Assembly (NCBI GenBank): GCA_050260355.1
Contig: JBLNBZ010000028.1
Location: forward strand, 1 to 50,882
DNA from: CADEFX01 sp050260355
Lineage (GTDB): Bacteria; Pseudomonadota; Alphaproteobacteria; Rhizobiales; Hyphomicrobiaceae
Direction of reading: 5' to 3'
Length of the DNA stretch: 50,882 nt
Shown here: positions 8,632 to 16,636 of the stretch, piece after piece
How the letters are laid out: every line of letters begins with the position of its first letter
Position numbering within the stretch: position 1 is the first letter of the stretch
Position numbers and translations under genes: made by a program
Notes under the pieces: generated by a model
Databases searched by the model: none
What the model was told of the DNA's origin: nothing
The model's input: the letters and a program-made list of their open reading frames with translations, nothing else

Positions 8632-10092
8632 ATGACCGATGAGCTCATACGCCTCACGGCGCGCGAGGCCGTGAGGCGCCTTCAGGCGAAGGAGATCACG
8701 CCGCTCGATCTCATCGCCGCCGCGGAACGGCGCATTGCAGAATGCGAGCCGCAGCTCAACGCCTTGCCGACGCTCTGCTTCGATCGCGCGCGTGCTCACG
8801 CCAAGCGGCTGATGCAGGACATGCGCAGCCCGCAGGCCGACGGCCGCGGCTGGCTTGCCGGCATCCCCGTCGCGATCAAAGATCTGAGCGACGTGGCCGG
8901 CGTGCGCACCACGTACGGCTCTCCTATCTTCAAGGACCATGTGCCCACCACGTCACATCCTGTCGTGGAGCGCATCGAGGCAAACGGCGGCATCGTCGTC
9001 GCCAAGTCGAACACCCCGGAGTTCGGAGCAGGCGGCTCCACGTTCAACGAGGTGTTCGGGCGCACGACGAACCCGTGGAATACGTCGCTCACCTGCGGCG
9101 GCTCGACCGGCGGTGGGGCGGCAGCGCTTGCCGCAGGCGAGGTGTGGCTCGCGCACGGGTCCGATCACGCCGGCAGCCTGCGCCGTCCCGCGAGCTATTG
9201 CTCCGTGGTGGGCCTGCGCCCCTCGCCCGGCAGGGTGACGCGCGGAACCTCGAACAATCTCTATGCGCCGCTTTCGGTGCAGGGCCCGATGGCGCGCAAT
9301 GTCCCCGACCTGGCGCTGTTCCTCGATGCTATGGCAGGCTTCTGCCCGCGCGATCCCATGACGTTCGATGCGCCGGCCGTCTCTTTCAGCGAAGCCGTTG
9401 CCCGGCGCGACAAGCCTCGGCGCATCGCGTACACGCCTGACTTCGGAGGCAAGTTTCTCGTCGATCGTGAGACGCGCGAGATCTGCGCAAGCGCCGCGCG
9501 GCGTTTCGGCGAGATTGGCGCGGTGATCGAGGAGGCCTGTCCCGACGCCGGCGACATCGACGAGGCGTTCCTGGTCCTGCGCTCACAGGTGTTCGTCGTC
9601 GACCGCGAGCTCCAGCTCCAGACGCACCGGCATCTCATCAAGCAGGACATCGTCTGGAACACCGAGCGAGGTCTCCAAGCGACACCAAGCCGTCTCGCGT
9701 GGGCCGAGCGCGAGCGGGCGGCCTTCTATCGGCGCGTGGCCGCGTTCTTCGAGACGTATGACCTGCTGTTGGCGCCTTGCGCTTCGACGCCGGCGTTCGA
9801 CGTCAATCTGCGCCATCCGGTTGCGATCGACGGGCGCAAGCTCGAGCATTACCTCGGGGCGTCCCTCGTCACAGCGATTCCGACGCTGATGGGCGTCCCA
9901 TCCCTGTCCGTGCCCTGCGGCTTCGACCAATACGGCAGGCCGGTGGGGCTTCAGCTCATCGGCAAGCCGCGCGGCGAGGCCGCGCTGCTCGCAGCCGGCG
10001 CGCTGTTCGAGGAGATGATGGGGCTCGACCGGCGCGTGCCCATCGATCCGAGGCCCGGTACCGTGCCGCCGGTCGATGTGGGCCCGGCTTAG
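8632..10092 (+). CDS. Amidase signature family hydrolase
   Basis: A 486-residue amidase with the Ser-cisSer-Lys triad visible: Lys83 in IPVAIKDLSDVAG, Ser158 in CGGSTGGGAAA, and nucleophile Ser182 in GSDHAGSLRRPAS. The second Ser of the usual GGSSGG motif is Thr, and the usual TGGSIRIP reads HAGSLRRP; both are tolerated variations. It cleaves amides of unknown identity; GatA is unlikely because no gatC or gatB is near. Probably an operon with the preceding flavin monooxygenase. Start ATG has GGAG upstream. Confidence 0.88.
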   Translation: MTDELIRLTAREAVRRLQAKEITPLDLIAAAERRIAECEPQLNALPTLCFDRARAHAKRLMQDMRSPQADGRGWLAGIPVAIKDLSDVAGVRTTYGSPIFKDHVPTTSHPVVERIEANGGIVVAKSNTPEFGAGGSTFNEVFGRTTNPWNTSLTCGGSTGGGAAALAAGEVWLAHGSDHAGSLRRPASYCSVVGLRPSPGRVTRGTSNNLYAPLSVQGPMARNVPDLALFLDAMAGFCPRDPMTFDAPAVSFSEAVARRDKPRRIAYTPDFGGKFLVDRETREICASAARRFGEIGAVIEEACPDAGDIDEAFLVLRSQVFVVDRELQLQTHRHLIKQDIVWNTERGLQATPSRLAWAERERAAFYRRVAAFFETYDLLLAPCASTPAFDVNLRHPVAIDGRKLEHYLGASLVTAIPTLMGVPSLSVPCGFDQYGRPVGLQLIGKPRGEAALLAAGALFEEMMGLDRRVPIDPRPGTVPPVDVGPA

Positions 10093-10101
10093 CAGGTGCC
10101 C

Positions 10102-10917
10102 CTAGGGCGTACGATGCTCTCGCTGGAGGCCGCGGGCGAAGTCGTCGAGCAGGGTACTGACGACGGCGGGCGTCTCGAGCTGCGGGAAGTGGCCGGTACC
10201 CGGAATGACCTCGATGCGGGCGCCGGGCACCTTGCTTTTCACGAGCTCCAGGTAGGGCGAGGTCTGGCCCTTCTCGAGCGATCGGCGCTGGCGCCTCTCG
10301 TCCTGGTAGGTCGTCTGGATCAGCATCAGCGGCACGCGCAGTCGGCCAAGCGCCGTATCCATCTTCTCGGCGTCCCAGCGGCCGATATCGGCAAAGAGCG
10401 GGCCGGCAATCTCCGCGGGCCGGGCCAGCGCGCGTGCGACGAGGGTCTCGGCCTTCGCCTTGTCATAGGCGGGACTGAACATGGCGAGGAACAGGGGCCT
10501 GATGAACGCCTGATAGCCGACATCGGCGATCTGCTTCCTGGTCGCTTCGTGCACGTTGGAACCGGGCGTACCCAGCCTGCTGCCGTCGACGAGAACCAGC
10601 CCTGCCACTTTCTCGGGAACCGCAAACGCCGCCTCGAGCACCACGCGGCAGCCCATGCTGTGACCAACGAGGATCGCGTCCTCCAGCTTCAGCTCATTGA
10701 CGAGAGCCGCCACGTCGCGCCCATGCGTCTCGATACGGGCGTGCTCGGCGGTTCCGCGCGAACGGCCGTGGGCGCCGAGATCGACAGCGATGGTCTCGTG
10801 GGCCCCCTGCAGATGCTCGACCTGGGCATCCCAATCGCTGCCGGCGCAGCCGAACCCGTGCACGAAAACGAATGCAGGGCGGCCGCTGCCTCGATGCGTA
10901 TGCTCAATGTTGCCCAT
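10102..10917 (-). CDS. Alpha/beta hydrolase
   Basis: A 271-residue alpha/beta-hydrolase fold protein. The oxyanion region is HGFGCAGSDW (about 20-29), the nucleophile elbow is GHSMG with Ser87, and the catalytic His lies in GTGHFPQLETP near the C-terminus. A DLGAHGRS segment follows strand 4. No signal peptide, so cytoplasmic. It converges with the amidase gene, with only 9 bases between. Possible roles are esterase, lactonase or a step in a catabolic pathway; the sequence does not choose between them. Confidence 0.87.
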   Translation of the reverse strand: MGNIEHTHRGSGRPAFVFVHGFGCAGSDWDAQVEHLQGAHETIAVDLGAHGRSRGTAEHARIETHGRDVAALVNELKLEDAILVGHSMGCRVVLEAAFAVPEKVAGLVLVDGSRLGTPGSNVHEATRKQIADVGYQAFIRPLFLAMFSPAYDKAKAETLVARALARPAEIAGPLFADIGRWDAEKMDTALGRLRVPLMLIQTTYQDERRQRRSLEKGQTSPYLELVKSKVPGARIEVIPGTGHFPQLETPAVVSTLLDDFARGLQREHRTP

Positions 10918-11052
10918 GCCTGCGTCTCCCCTCTCGTAGATTGCGTTGCCAGCTCACCACATGAGGCTAATGCAACCGGCAGAGCGCGTCGATGTCGCAT
11001 AGCCTTCGACCGTTTTGTGTGCCAACCTTTGCAACACTATTCGCAACAACGG

Positions 11053-11066
11053 AAAGGAGGTGATCC
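11053..11066 (+). promoter_or_regulatory. Extended Shine-Dalgarno sequence
   Basis: AAAGGAGGTGATCC is complementary over all 14 bases to the usual 3' end of bacterial 16S rRNA (GGATCACCTCCTTT). The core GGAGG ends 7 bases before the ATG at 11068. This is far longer than the 4-6 base matches seen at other starts in this window and argues that the short ORF behind it is translated very efficiently, or that the site itself holds ribosomes. Confidence 0.75.
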
Positions 11067-11067
11067 A

Positions 11068-11148
11068 ATGTCGAGTGGGATTGCTAAGCTGTGGCTACAG
11101 CCGGTGCTGATCTCGCGGACAGAGGAGCAGCCTCCTCGCTCCGCCTGA
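11068..11148 (+). CDS. 26-residue small ORF, unrecognised
   Basis: The peptide starts MSSGIAKLWLQPVLIS, continues with a charged stretch and ends QPPRSA. I do not recognise it. Evidence that it is real: a 14-base perfect Shine-Dalgarno sequence at ideal spacing, an ATG, a stop, then two hairpins of which the second resembles a rho-independent terminator, all inside a gap between the hydrolase gene and rnpB. The N-terminal half is amphipathic-hydrophobic and could contact a membrane or the ribosome tunnel. No longer gene follows on this strand, so it is not an obvious leader peptide. Alternatives are a dual-function small RNA or a ribosome-sequestering decoy. Confidence 0.55.
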   Translation: MSSGIAKLWLQPVLISRTEEQPPRSA

Positions 11149-11187
11149 TTGGCCTCGCTGCGGCTCCTGCAAGGTTGAGCCGCCGAG

Positions 11188-11202
11188 GGCTGCGCCGCAG
11201 CC
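11188..11202 (+). other. Short hairpin after small ORF
   Basis: GGCTGC/GCAGCC, a perfect 6-bp stem with a 3-base loop, lies 40 bases past the stop of the 26-codon ORF and before its putative terminator. Confidence 0.4.
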
Positions 11203-11214
11203 GATCTCACGGGT

Positions 11215-11250
11215 GGCCGCTCCCGGGTTTCCGGGGGCGGCCGCTTTCGT
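11215..11250 (+). terminator. Probable terminator of the small ORF unit
   Basis: A 12-bp stem (11215-11226 with 11231-11242, one G-U wobble) closes the loop GTTT and is followed by GCTTTCGTCTT. The T-rich side lies on the + strand, so it fits termination of the short-ORF transcript rather than of rnpB. Confidence 0.6.
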
Positions 11251-11292
11251 CTTGGCATCCGCTCGCGTGGCTCGAGACTCGTAATCTGAAAA

Positions 11293-11709
11293 TGCCAGCC
11301 GGCCTGTAAGCCGGGTTCTGTCTGGAGGTCTCCCTCCGCGACGGCCATTCATCTGGGACGACGCTCGCGCGCCGCCTCGTGCGACCAACCCGGGTGGCGG
11401 GCCTGGAACCGGGCCTGGCGCCACGGATCACTCCGCGCGCCCGGCCACCCCTATTTGGTCTTGCTCCCGGTGGGGTTTGCCGTGCCGCATCTGTTGCCAG
11501 ACGCGCGGTGCGCTCTTACCGCACCGTTTCACCCTTGCCTGGCAGGCGAACCTGCCGTGGCGGTTTGATTTCTGTGGCACTTTCCCTGGGGTTGCCCCCG
11601 GCGGCCGTTAGCCGCCACCGCTGGTCCATGGAGCCCGGACTTTCCTCTGCCGCCAGTTGTATCGCCATAATCGCGAGGCTAGCGGCAGCGGCCGTCCGGC
11701 CGGCTGGCA
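11293..11709 (-). ncRNA. rnpB: RNase P RNA, bacterial type A
   Basis: The catalytic RNA that matures tRNA 5' ends. Both universal blocks are present on the - strand: GAGGAAAGTCCGGGCTC at 11647-11631 and ACAGAACCCGGCTTACAGG near the 3' end (about 11321-11303). The ends are set by a perfect 12-bp P1 helix, TGCCAGCCGGCC at 11709-11698 pairing with GGCCGGCTGGCA at 11304-11293. The length of about 417 bases is normal. Open frames overlapping it on either strand are shadows. A promoter lies at the expected distance upstream. Confidence 0.95.
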
Positions 11710-11715
11710 AAAAGA

Positions 11716-11744
11716 GATAAGGGCCCGGGCGGGGACCACGTCAA
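11716..11744 (-). promoter_or_regulatory. rnpB promoter
   Basis: TTGACG (11744-11739), 17 bases, then CTTATC (11721-11716), matching the alphaproteobacterial housekeeping pattern. The -10 box ends about 6 bases before the 5' end predicted from the P1 helix, so two independent signals agree. Confidence 0.75.
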
Positions 11745-11803
11745 GGCCCCTCCGGTGGCGCGCGGCCGACGCCGCACACCACCAGAGCCCCTTTTCCGAA
11801 AGC

Positions 11804-13141
11804 TTACGTGCGCTTGAAGCCTTCGAGCTCAGCCGCCGCCCAATCGAGCGTTTTCTCGATAGGCTCGCCCTTGAGGAAGCGGACGATCATCTTCGGCTGC
11901 AGCGCCTGCGCCCAGATCTGCGCCGCGATCAGCGGCGGCGCCGGTGAGCACGTAACGGCGATCTGCTGACTGCCGCGATTGGGATAGTGATAGAGGGTGC
12001 CCTTCGGCGGGCCCTCGTTCGCCCAGGTCTGGAAGTCGTTAAACTTGGTGTAGGGCGGAATATCGTAGCCTTGCCCTGCCGCCACCAGCTTCTCGGCGTT
12101 CTCGCGCGAGGACAGGTGATAGAGGAGGCTGCGGGCCGCCGGCTTGTTCTTGGAGAAGCTCCAGATCCCGTAGAAGCGCGGCAGGATGGGATTGTACCGT
12201 CCCTTCGGGCCTGCCGGGAAGCCGTGGGTCCAGCACTTCTCGGCAATCTGCGGCGCGTCACGCTTGGCCACCGCCCAGGCGCTCGGCGGGTTCATGATGA
12301 GGGCGCCCCTGCCGGAGATGAGCCACTTGTTGTTGGAGGAATCGTCCCAAGCCGGTGCATCCTCCGGGAGGAAGGCCGACAGGCGCTTGGCATAGTCGAG
12401 CACTTGTCGCACCTGATCGGTCTTGACCGTGATTTCGCCCTTCTCGTCCATCACGTCCGCACCGAATGCCTTGAACAGCGCGCCGACCCACTGCATCGTG
12501 TCGGTCGTGACTCCGAGCGGCAGGCCGAAGCCGCAGTGCGCTTTGTGGCACTTTTCGGCTGCTATCAGGAAATTGTCGTACGTCCAATCCGCGTCTGCCG
12601 CCGGCTTGCCGGCAGGATACATGGCCTGAATGTCGATCCCGGCGTGCTGTTTCAGCAGGTCATAGCGGGTGCAGACACTGAGCAGCAGCGTGCCGCGTGT
12701 CATCGGCACGGCGACCCACCGCCCCTTGAACTTTCCAAGATACTCGACTGCCGGCTCGATCGGTCCGTTGCGAGTCGAGATTTCGCCGACGAGATCGTCC
12801 ACCGCATCGAGCGCGAACGAATGCTGCGCCGCTTCCCAGTTGGTGAACTCCATGATGTCGTGGCCGCCCTTGGCCTGCGCTTCGGCGGCAATCGTCAGCA
12901 GCAGCTTGTTGCCTTGCGACGTTATGAAGTCGACTTTGACGTCGACCTTTTGCTTCTCGCCCCATTCCTGAATGATCTTGAGAGCGACGTCATTCGCACC
13001 AGGCACCCAGTGATCCCACAAACCAATCGACAGCGTGCCGGCGGCGCGAGCGGTGTGTACGTAGGGTGCTGCAATCAGACCAGCGGAGGCCGCCCCCGAC
13101 GCGGCTATGAACCGGCGACGGGTCAGTGCTTTTCTCATCAT
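11804..13141 (-). CDS. Tat-exported ABC solute-binding protein, family 1
   Basis: A 445-residue periplasmic binding protein. The N-terminus carries a twin-arginine signal (TRRRFIAASGAASAGL, cleavage after about ARA at residue 33). The mature part is a type 1 extracellular binding protein (sugar, glycerol-phosphate or polyamine-like ligands): GLWDHWVPGANDVALKIIQEW at the start, then GHDIMEF. No permease or ATPase gene is adjacent, so it is an orphan in this window. It could serve a transporter elsewhere. Ligand unknown. Confidence 0.85.
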   Translation of the reverse strand: MMRKALTRRRFIAASGAASAGLIAAPYVHTARAAGTLSIGLWDHWVPGANDVALKIIQEWGEKQKVDVKVDFITSQGNKLLLTIAAEAQAKGGHDIMEFTNWEAAQHSFALDAVDDLVGEISTRNGPIEPAVEYLGKFKGRWVAVPMTRGTLLLSVCTRYDLLKQHAGIDIQAMYPAGKPAADADWTYDNFLIAAEKCHKAHCGFGLPLGVTTDTMQWVGALFKAFGADVMDEKGEITVKTDQVRQVLDYAKRLSAFLPEDAPAWDDSSNNKWLISGRGALIMNPPSAWAVAKRDAPQIAEKCWTHGFPAGPKGRYNPILPRFYGIWSFSKNKPAARSLLYHLSSRENAEKLVAAGQGYDIPPYTKFNDFQTWANEGPPKGTLYHYPNRGSQQIAVTCSPAPPLIAAQIWAQALQPKMIVRFLKGEPIEKTLDWAAAELEGFKRT

Positions 13142-13307
13142 TGCGTCTTCTCCCTTTGCTTCGTTGGGCAGCGAGCCCGTCCAGGAGACGCAAGAGTGAG
13201 TTTCTAGTTATGAGCGCGTAGCATCTTCGGAGAGCAGCGCTGCAACGTCAGCCTGCGCCTACTCGATGCTGCTTGCAATCATTCGACAGCAAAAGCAGCG
13301 TGGCAGA

Positions 13308-13328
13308 GATCGCGATGCGGCCGCGATC
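13308..13328. other. Inverted repeat in leader of binding protein gene
   Basis: GATCGCG and CGCGATC (7 bp, 7-base loop) lie in the 296-base gap between the binding-protein gene and the epoxide hydrolase-like gene. It could be an operator or hairpin; nothing else in the gap is supported. Confidence 0.25.
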
Positions 13329-13437
13329 GGGCCCAGAGGGAATATCGTTAGCAGGCCTGTATAATACTAAAGCCTAATGCACGACCTACTCTGCGATCAG
13401 GCCCCGCTTGGACGTGAGCTGCATGACTGCGCTGGCG

Positions 13438-14604
13438 TCAGTTCGAACGAGCACCACTGAGGAATTCGAGGAGCAGTCGGGACACCTCCTCCGGCTGCTC
13501 CTGCTGCACCCAGTGCCCGGCTCCGGGAACGAGATGGCAGCTCAGCATGCGGGTGCAGCCCTTGGTTTGCATCGCCTCGAAGTCGCCGGGCCGCTGGTAG
13601 ACGCCCCAGTCGCTGGCGCCGGAGATGAAGCAGGACGGCACGTCGATGGTGCGGTCGGCGAAGATTTCCAGCTCCGACGCGAGGACACCCTCGGTGCGAC
13701 AGCGATACCATTGCAATCCGCCCTGGAACCCGGTCCTGGCGAACTCTGTGCTGTAGACGCGCAACTCCTCCTCGGGCAGCCACTTGCATGCCGCGATCGC
13801 GGCTGCGGACGGCATGTGCGGGGCGACGGTCTCGGCCATGCCCTTGCCCAGCTCCATGATGTAGTAGGTCGGCAGCTTGGCCAGCTCTTGCGCCGTCCAG
13901 CCGCCGAGCCGGTACGGCCTGTTCTGCTCCCAGTCCGCGCTCTTGTGGTGGTAGTAGGCACGCAGGAAGGCGTGCACGCCCTGCCGACAGCGGAGCATGT
14001 CGCCGTTTGCCTGACGGGTCGAGTAGTACCACTGGTAGTGCTTGCGCGGCGGATCGAGGCGCGCCAAGTCCTCGTGGATGCTGCGTGTGGACTGCGGGCG
14101 CGGATCAGTCGGCGACGCCGACGTATCGAACGGCAGTCGCGGGGGCCCAGCAAACGGCGCGCTCATCAGCGCCACGGCTCGAAAGACGTCGGGCCGCAGC
14201 AAGGCGCAATGAGCCGCGACCGGCGAGCCGAAGTCGTGGCCGACAACCGCCGCGACCGACCGATAGCCCAGCGCGTAAACCAGGCCGATGGTGTCGCGCA
14301 CGATGTTGAGAATGCGGAACGAGGCAAGGTCGCCGTCGTAACTGCCATCCCAGCCCGTGGTGCGGCCATAGCCGCGCTGATCGGGGGCGACGACGTGGTA
14401 GCCCGCTGCTGCAAGTGGCAGCATCACCTTGCGCCAGCTGAACGCGAGCTCCGGGAAGCCGTGGAGGAGCAGCAGACAAGGCCGGCGCCCGCTGTCGTGG
14501 CCGGCCTCCAGCACATGCATCCTGAGGCCGTTGATGTTGTCGATGAAGCGCGAGCGGATGCCGGCCGGCATTGGGGCATCATCGTAAGCGACGGCCTTCG
14601 TCAT
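13438..14604 (-). CDS. Epoxide hydrolase-like alpha/beta hydrolase
   Basis: A 388-residue alpha/beta hydrolase with an aspartate nucleophile: GHDFGS with Asp124, oxyanion HGFPE at 48-52, DQRGYGRT at 75-82, and catalytic His364 in GAGHWVQQEQP. The Asp nucleophile and HGFPE segment are typical of epoxide hydrolases and some dehalogenases; cap-domain residues would have to be checked to choose. It begins 19 bases after the GNAT gene on the same strand, so the two are probably co-transcribed. Confidence 0.85.
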   Translation of the reverse strand: MTKAVAYDDAPMPAGIRSRFIDNINGLRMHVLEAGHDSGRRPCLLLLHGFPELAFSWRKVMLPLAAAGYHVVAPDQRGYGRTTGWDGSYDGDLASFRILNIVRDTIGLVYALGYRSVAAVVGHDFGSPVAAHCALLRPDVFRAVALMSAPFAGPPRLPFDTSASPTDPRPQSTRSIHEDLARLDPPRKHYQWYYSTRQANGDMLRCRQGVHAFLRAYYHHKSADWEQNRPYRLGGWTAQELAKLPTYYIMELGKGMAETVAPHMPSAAAIAACKWLPEEELRVYSTEFARTGFQGGLQWYRCRTEGVLASELEIFADRTIDVPSCFISGASDWGVYQRPGDFEAMQTKGCTRMLSCHLVPGAGHWVQQEQPEEVSRLLLEFLSGARSN

Positions 14605-14623
14605 CTCGCGCTCCGCATCGAAC

Positions 14624-15142
14624 CTACAGCATCTTCTCGAAATAGAACCGGCCGATGCCGCCGCCCAGCGTCTTGTTGCTGGCCGCGATGGCGGTCTCCT
14701 CCCGCAGCAAGGTGTAGCCGGCCTTGCGATAAAGCGCCAAGGCTTCGCCTTGCAGCTCCGACGTGCTGAGCTCGAGCCGCATTGCCTTGCGGCGGCGGCA
14801 CTCCTCCTCGGCGAAGTGCAGCATGTGCCGGGCGATACCTTGCCGCCGAGCCGATGGGTCCACGTACATGCGGCGCAGCTCCATGGAGCCGGGGCCGGCC
14901 GGCTCGAGCCCGAACATGCCGACCACCTTGCCGCCCGCCTCCGCTACCCAGAAGCCGCCGTCCCTCTCGCCGTAGTAGTCGGCGATCCGATCGATCTCCT
15001 CGGACAGGGACCGTGCAATGTAGCCCTCGAACGCGTCTTTCAGATGGGGCGGGGCGAGCAACCGGTTCACGCGCACGAACAGCTCGCGCACCTGGGGGCC
15101 ATCCGTGTGCCCAAAGGGACGTATGGTGAAATCCGCGCGCAA
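14624..15142 (-). CDS. GNAT family N-acetyltransferase
   Basis: A 172-residue acetyl-CoA-dependent acetyltransferase. The core spans residues about 5-170: IRPFGHTDGPQVRELFVRVN, then ELRRMYVDPSARRQGIARHM carrying the acetyl-CoA pyrophosphate loop (RRQGIA), and LYRKAGY near the end. The frame stays open to 15310, but the added residues look random and would overlap the control region of the divergent binding-protein gene. I therefore place the start at the TTG at 15142, preceded by a GGGGGAAG stretch. Upstream of the epoxide hydrolase-like gene in the same transcript. Substrate unknown. Confidence 0.8.
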   Translation of the reverse strand: MRADFTIRPFGHTDGPQVRELFVRVNRLLAPPHLKDAFEGYIARSLSEEIDRIADYYGERDGGFWVAEAGGKVVGMFGLEPAGPGSMELRRMYVDPSARRQGIARHMLHFAEEECRRRKAMRLELSTSELQGEALALYRKAGYTLLREETAIAASNKTLGGGIGRFYFEKML

Positions 15143-15349
15143 GCTGTTTCTTCCCCCTATCCAATCAGAACAAGAGCTTAGCAGGGAGGGCGCGACGAAA
15201 GCATACCTTTCCCCGCCGTACCGACCCTGCCAAGGATACGCCGCTTGCCGGGGCCGCTGACGCAACACGAACCCCGCCAGGCGCAAAAAAGAAACGGATC
15301 GGGCCGGCAACGAACCGGATCCGCATCCAACGCCCAGAGAGAGAGGACA

Positions 15350-16570
15350 ATGAGAAAAATACTGCCAGTGTTACTCGCGGCCGCGTCAATGGCCGCCCCG
15401 AGCCTCTGTGCCGCCGAGGACTTCGACGGAAAGGTCAAGGTCGGCGTGCTGAACGACCAATCCAGCCTGTACGCGGACGCCACCGGTCAGGGCTCGGTGG
15501 TCGCCGCTCAAATGGCCCTCGAAGACTACATGAAGGCCAATCCCAATTCCAAGCTGAAGGTCGAGATCATCTTCGCCGACCACCAGAACAAGCCGGACAT
15601 CGGAGCCAACCTGGCGCGGCAGTGGTATGACCGCGACGGGGTCGACATGATCCTCGATGTTCCGAACTCGGCAGTAGCGCTTGCGGTCTCGGAGGTGACC
15701 AAGCAAGCCAACAAAGTCAACATCAACGGCTCCGCCGGCACTGTGCGGCTGACGGGTGATGCTTGCTCACCCAATACCGTGCACTGGACCTTCGACAACT
15801 ACGCGCTCGCCAACGGCACCGGCCGAGCCGTAGTGGCGACCGGCGGCGATACGTGGTTCTTCATCACGGCGGACTATGCCTTCGGCCATGACCTCGAGGC
15901 ACAGACCAGCGCCATCGTGAAGGCGCAAGGCGGGAAGGTTCTGGGCAGCGTGCGCGTGCCCCTGAACACACCCGACTTTTCGTCGTTCCTGCTGCAGGCC
16001 CAATCGTCGAAAGCCAAGATCGTTGGCCTCGCCAATGCGGGTGGCGATACGATCAACTCGATCAAGCAGGCGTCCGAATTCGGCCTTACCCAGGCGGGGC
16101 AGCGGCTCGCCGGCCTGCTGGTGTTCGTCACGGACGTCCACTCGATCGGCCTGAAGACCGCGCAGGGCCTCCAGTTCACCGAGGCGTTCTACTGGGACAT
16201 GAACGACCAGACGCGCGCCTGGACCAAGCGCTTCGTCGAGAAGATGCGCGGCAAGCAGTACCCCACCATGAATCACGCCGGAAACTATGGCGCGATGCTG
16301 CATTACCTGAAGGCCGTGGAAGCGGCGCAGACGCGTGACGGCGCCAAGATCGTCGCCAAGATGAAGGAGATTCCGACGGACGACGCCACCTTCGGCAAGG
16401 GCTACGTGCGTCAGGACGGGCGGCACATTCATCCGATGTATCTGTTCGAGGTAAAGAAGCCCTCCGAGAGCAAGGCTGAGTGGGACTACTACAAGCTGGT
16501 CAAGACGATCCCCGCCGAAGACGCCTGGCGGCCGCTCAATGAAGGCGGTTGCAGCCTGGTCAAGAAGTAA
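15350..16570 (+). CDS. Branched-chain amino acid-type ABC solute-binding protein
   Basis: A 406-residue periplasmic binding protein of the Peripla_BP_6 (LivJ-like) class. A Sec signal peptide (residues 1 to about 22, ending LCAAE) is followed by VKVGVLNDQSSLYADATGQG and two Rossmann-like lobes. The class binds leucine-type amino acids, amides, aromatic acids and other small organics. The ATG at 15350 follows a GAGAGAGAGG stretch and begins the signal peptide. No livHMGF genes follow; the next gene is convergent, so this is a second orphan binding protein. Confidence 0.88.
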   Translation: MRKILPVLLAAASMAAPSLCAAEDFDGKVKVGVLNDQSSLYADATGQGSVVAAQMALEDYMKANPNSKLKVEIIFADHQNKPDIGANLARQWYDRDGVDMILDVPNSAVALAVSEVTKQANKVNINGSAGTVRLTGDACSPNTVHWTFDNYALANGTGRAVVATGGDTWFFITADYAFGHDLEAQTSAIVKAQGGKVLGSVRVPLNTPDFSSFLLQAQSSKAKIVGLANAGGDTINSIKQASEFGLTQAGQRLAGLLVFVTDVHSIGLKTAQGLQFTEAFYWDMNDQTRAWTKRFVEKMRGKQYPTMNHAGNYGAMLHYLKAVEAAQTRDGAKIVAKMKEIPTDDATFGKGYVRQDGRHIHPMYLFEVKKPSESKAEWDYYKLVKTIPAEDAWRPLNEGGCSLVKK

Positions 16571-16601
16571 CCGCATCTGATCGCGCGATCAGGCGGACGG
16601 A

Positions 16602-16636
16602 CACCCGCGCTACCTCAGCGCGGGTGCCCTCATTTT
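16602..16636. terminator. Bidirectional terminator hairpin
   Basis: CACCCGCGCT/AGCGCGGGTG, a perfect 10-bp stem with a 5-base loop, lies 31 bases past the binding-protein stop and just before the EamA stop on the other strand. CCCTCATTTT follows on the + strand. Confidence 0.65.

Noticed and set aside
7174..8940. A 588-codon - strand frame
   Set aside because: Antisense to the flavin monooxygenase and the amidase start; no recognisable domain.
11379..11720. Open frames overlapping rnpB
   Set aside because: The RNase P RNA conserved blocks and P1 helix account for the sequence.
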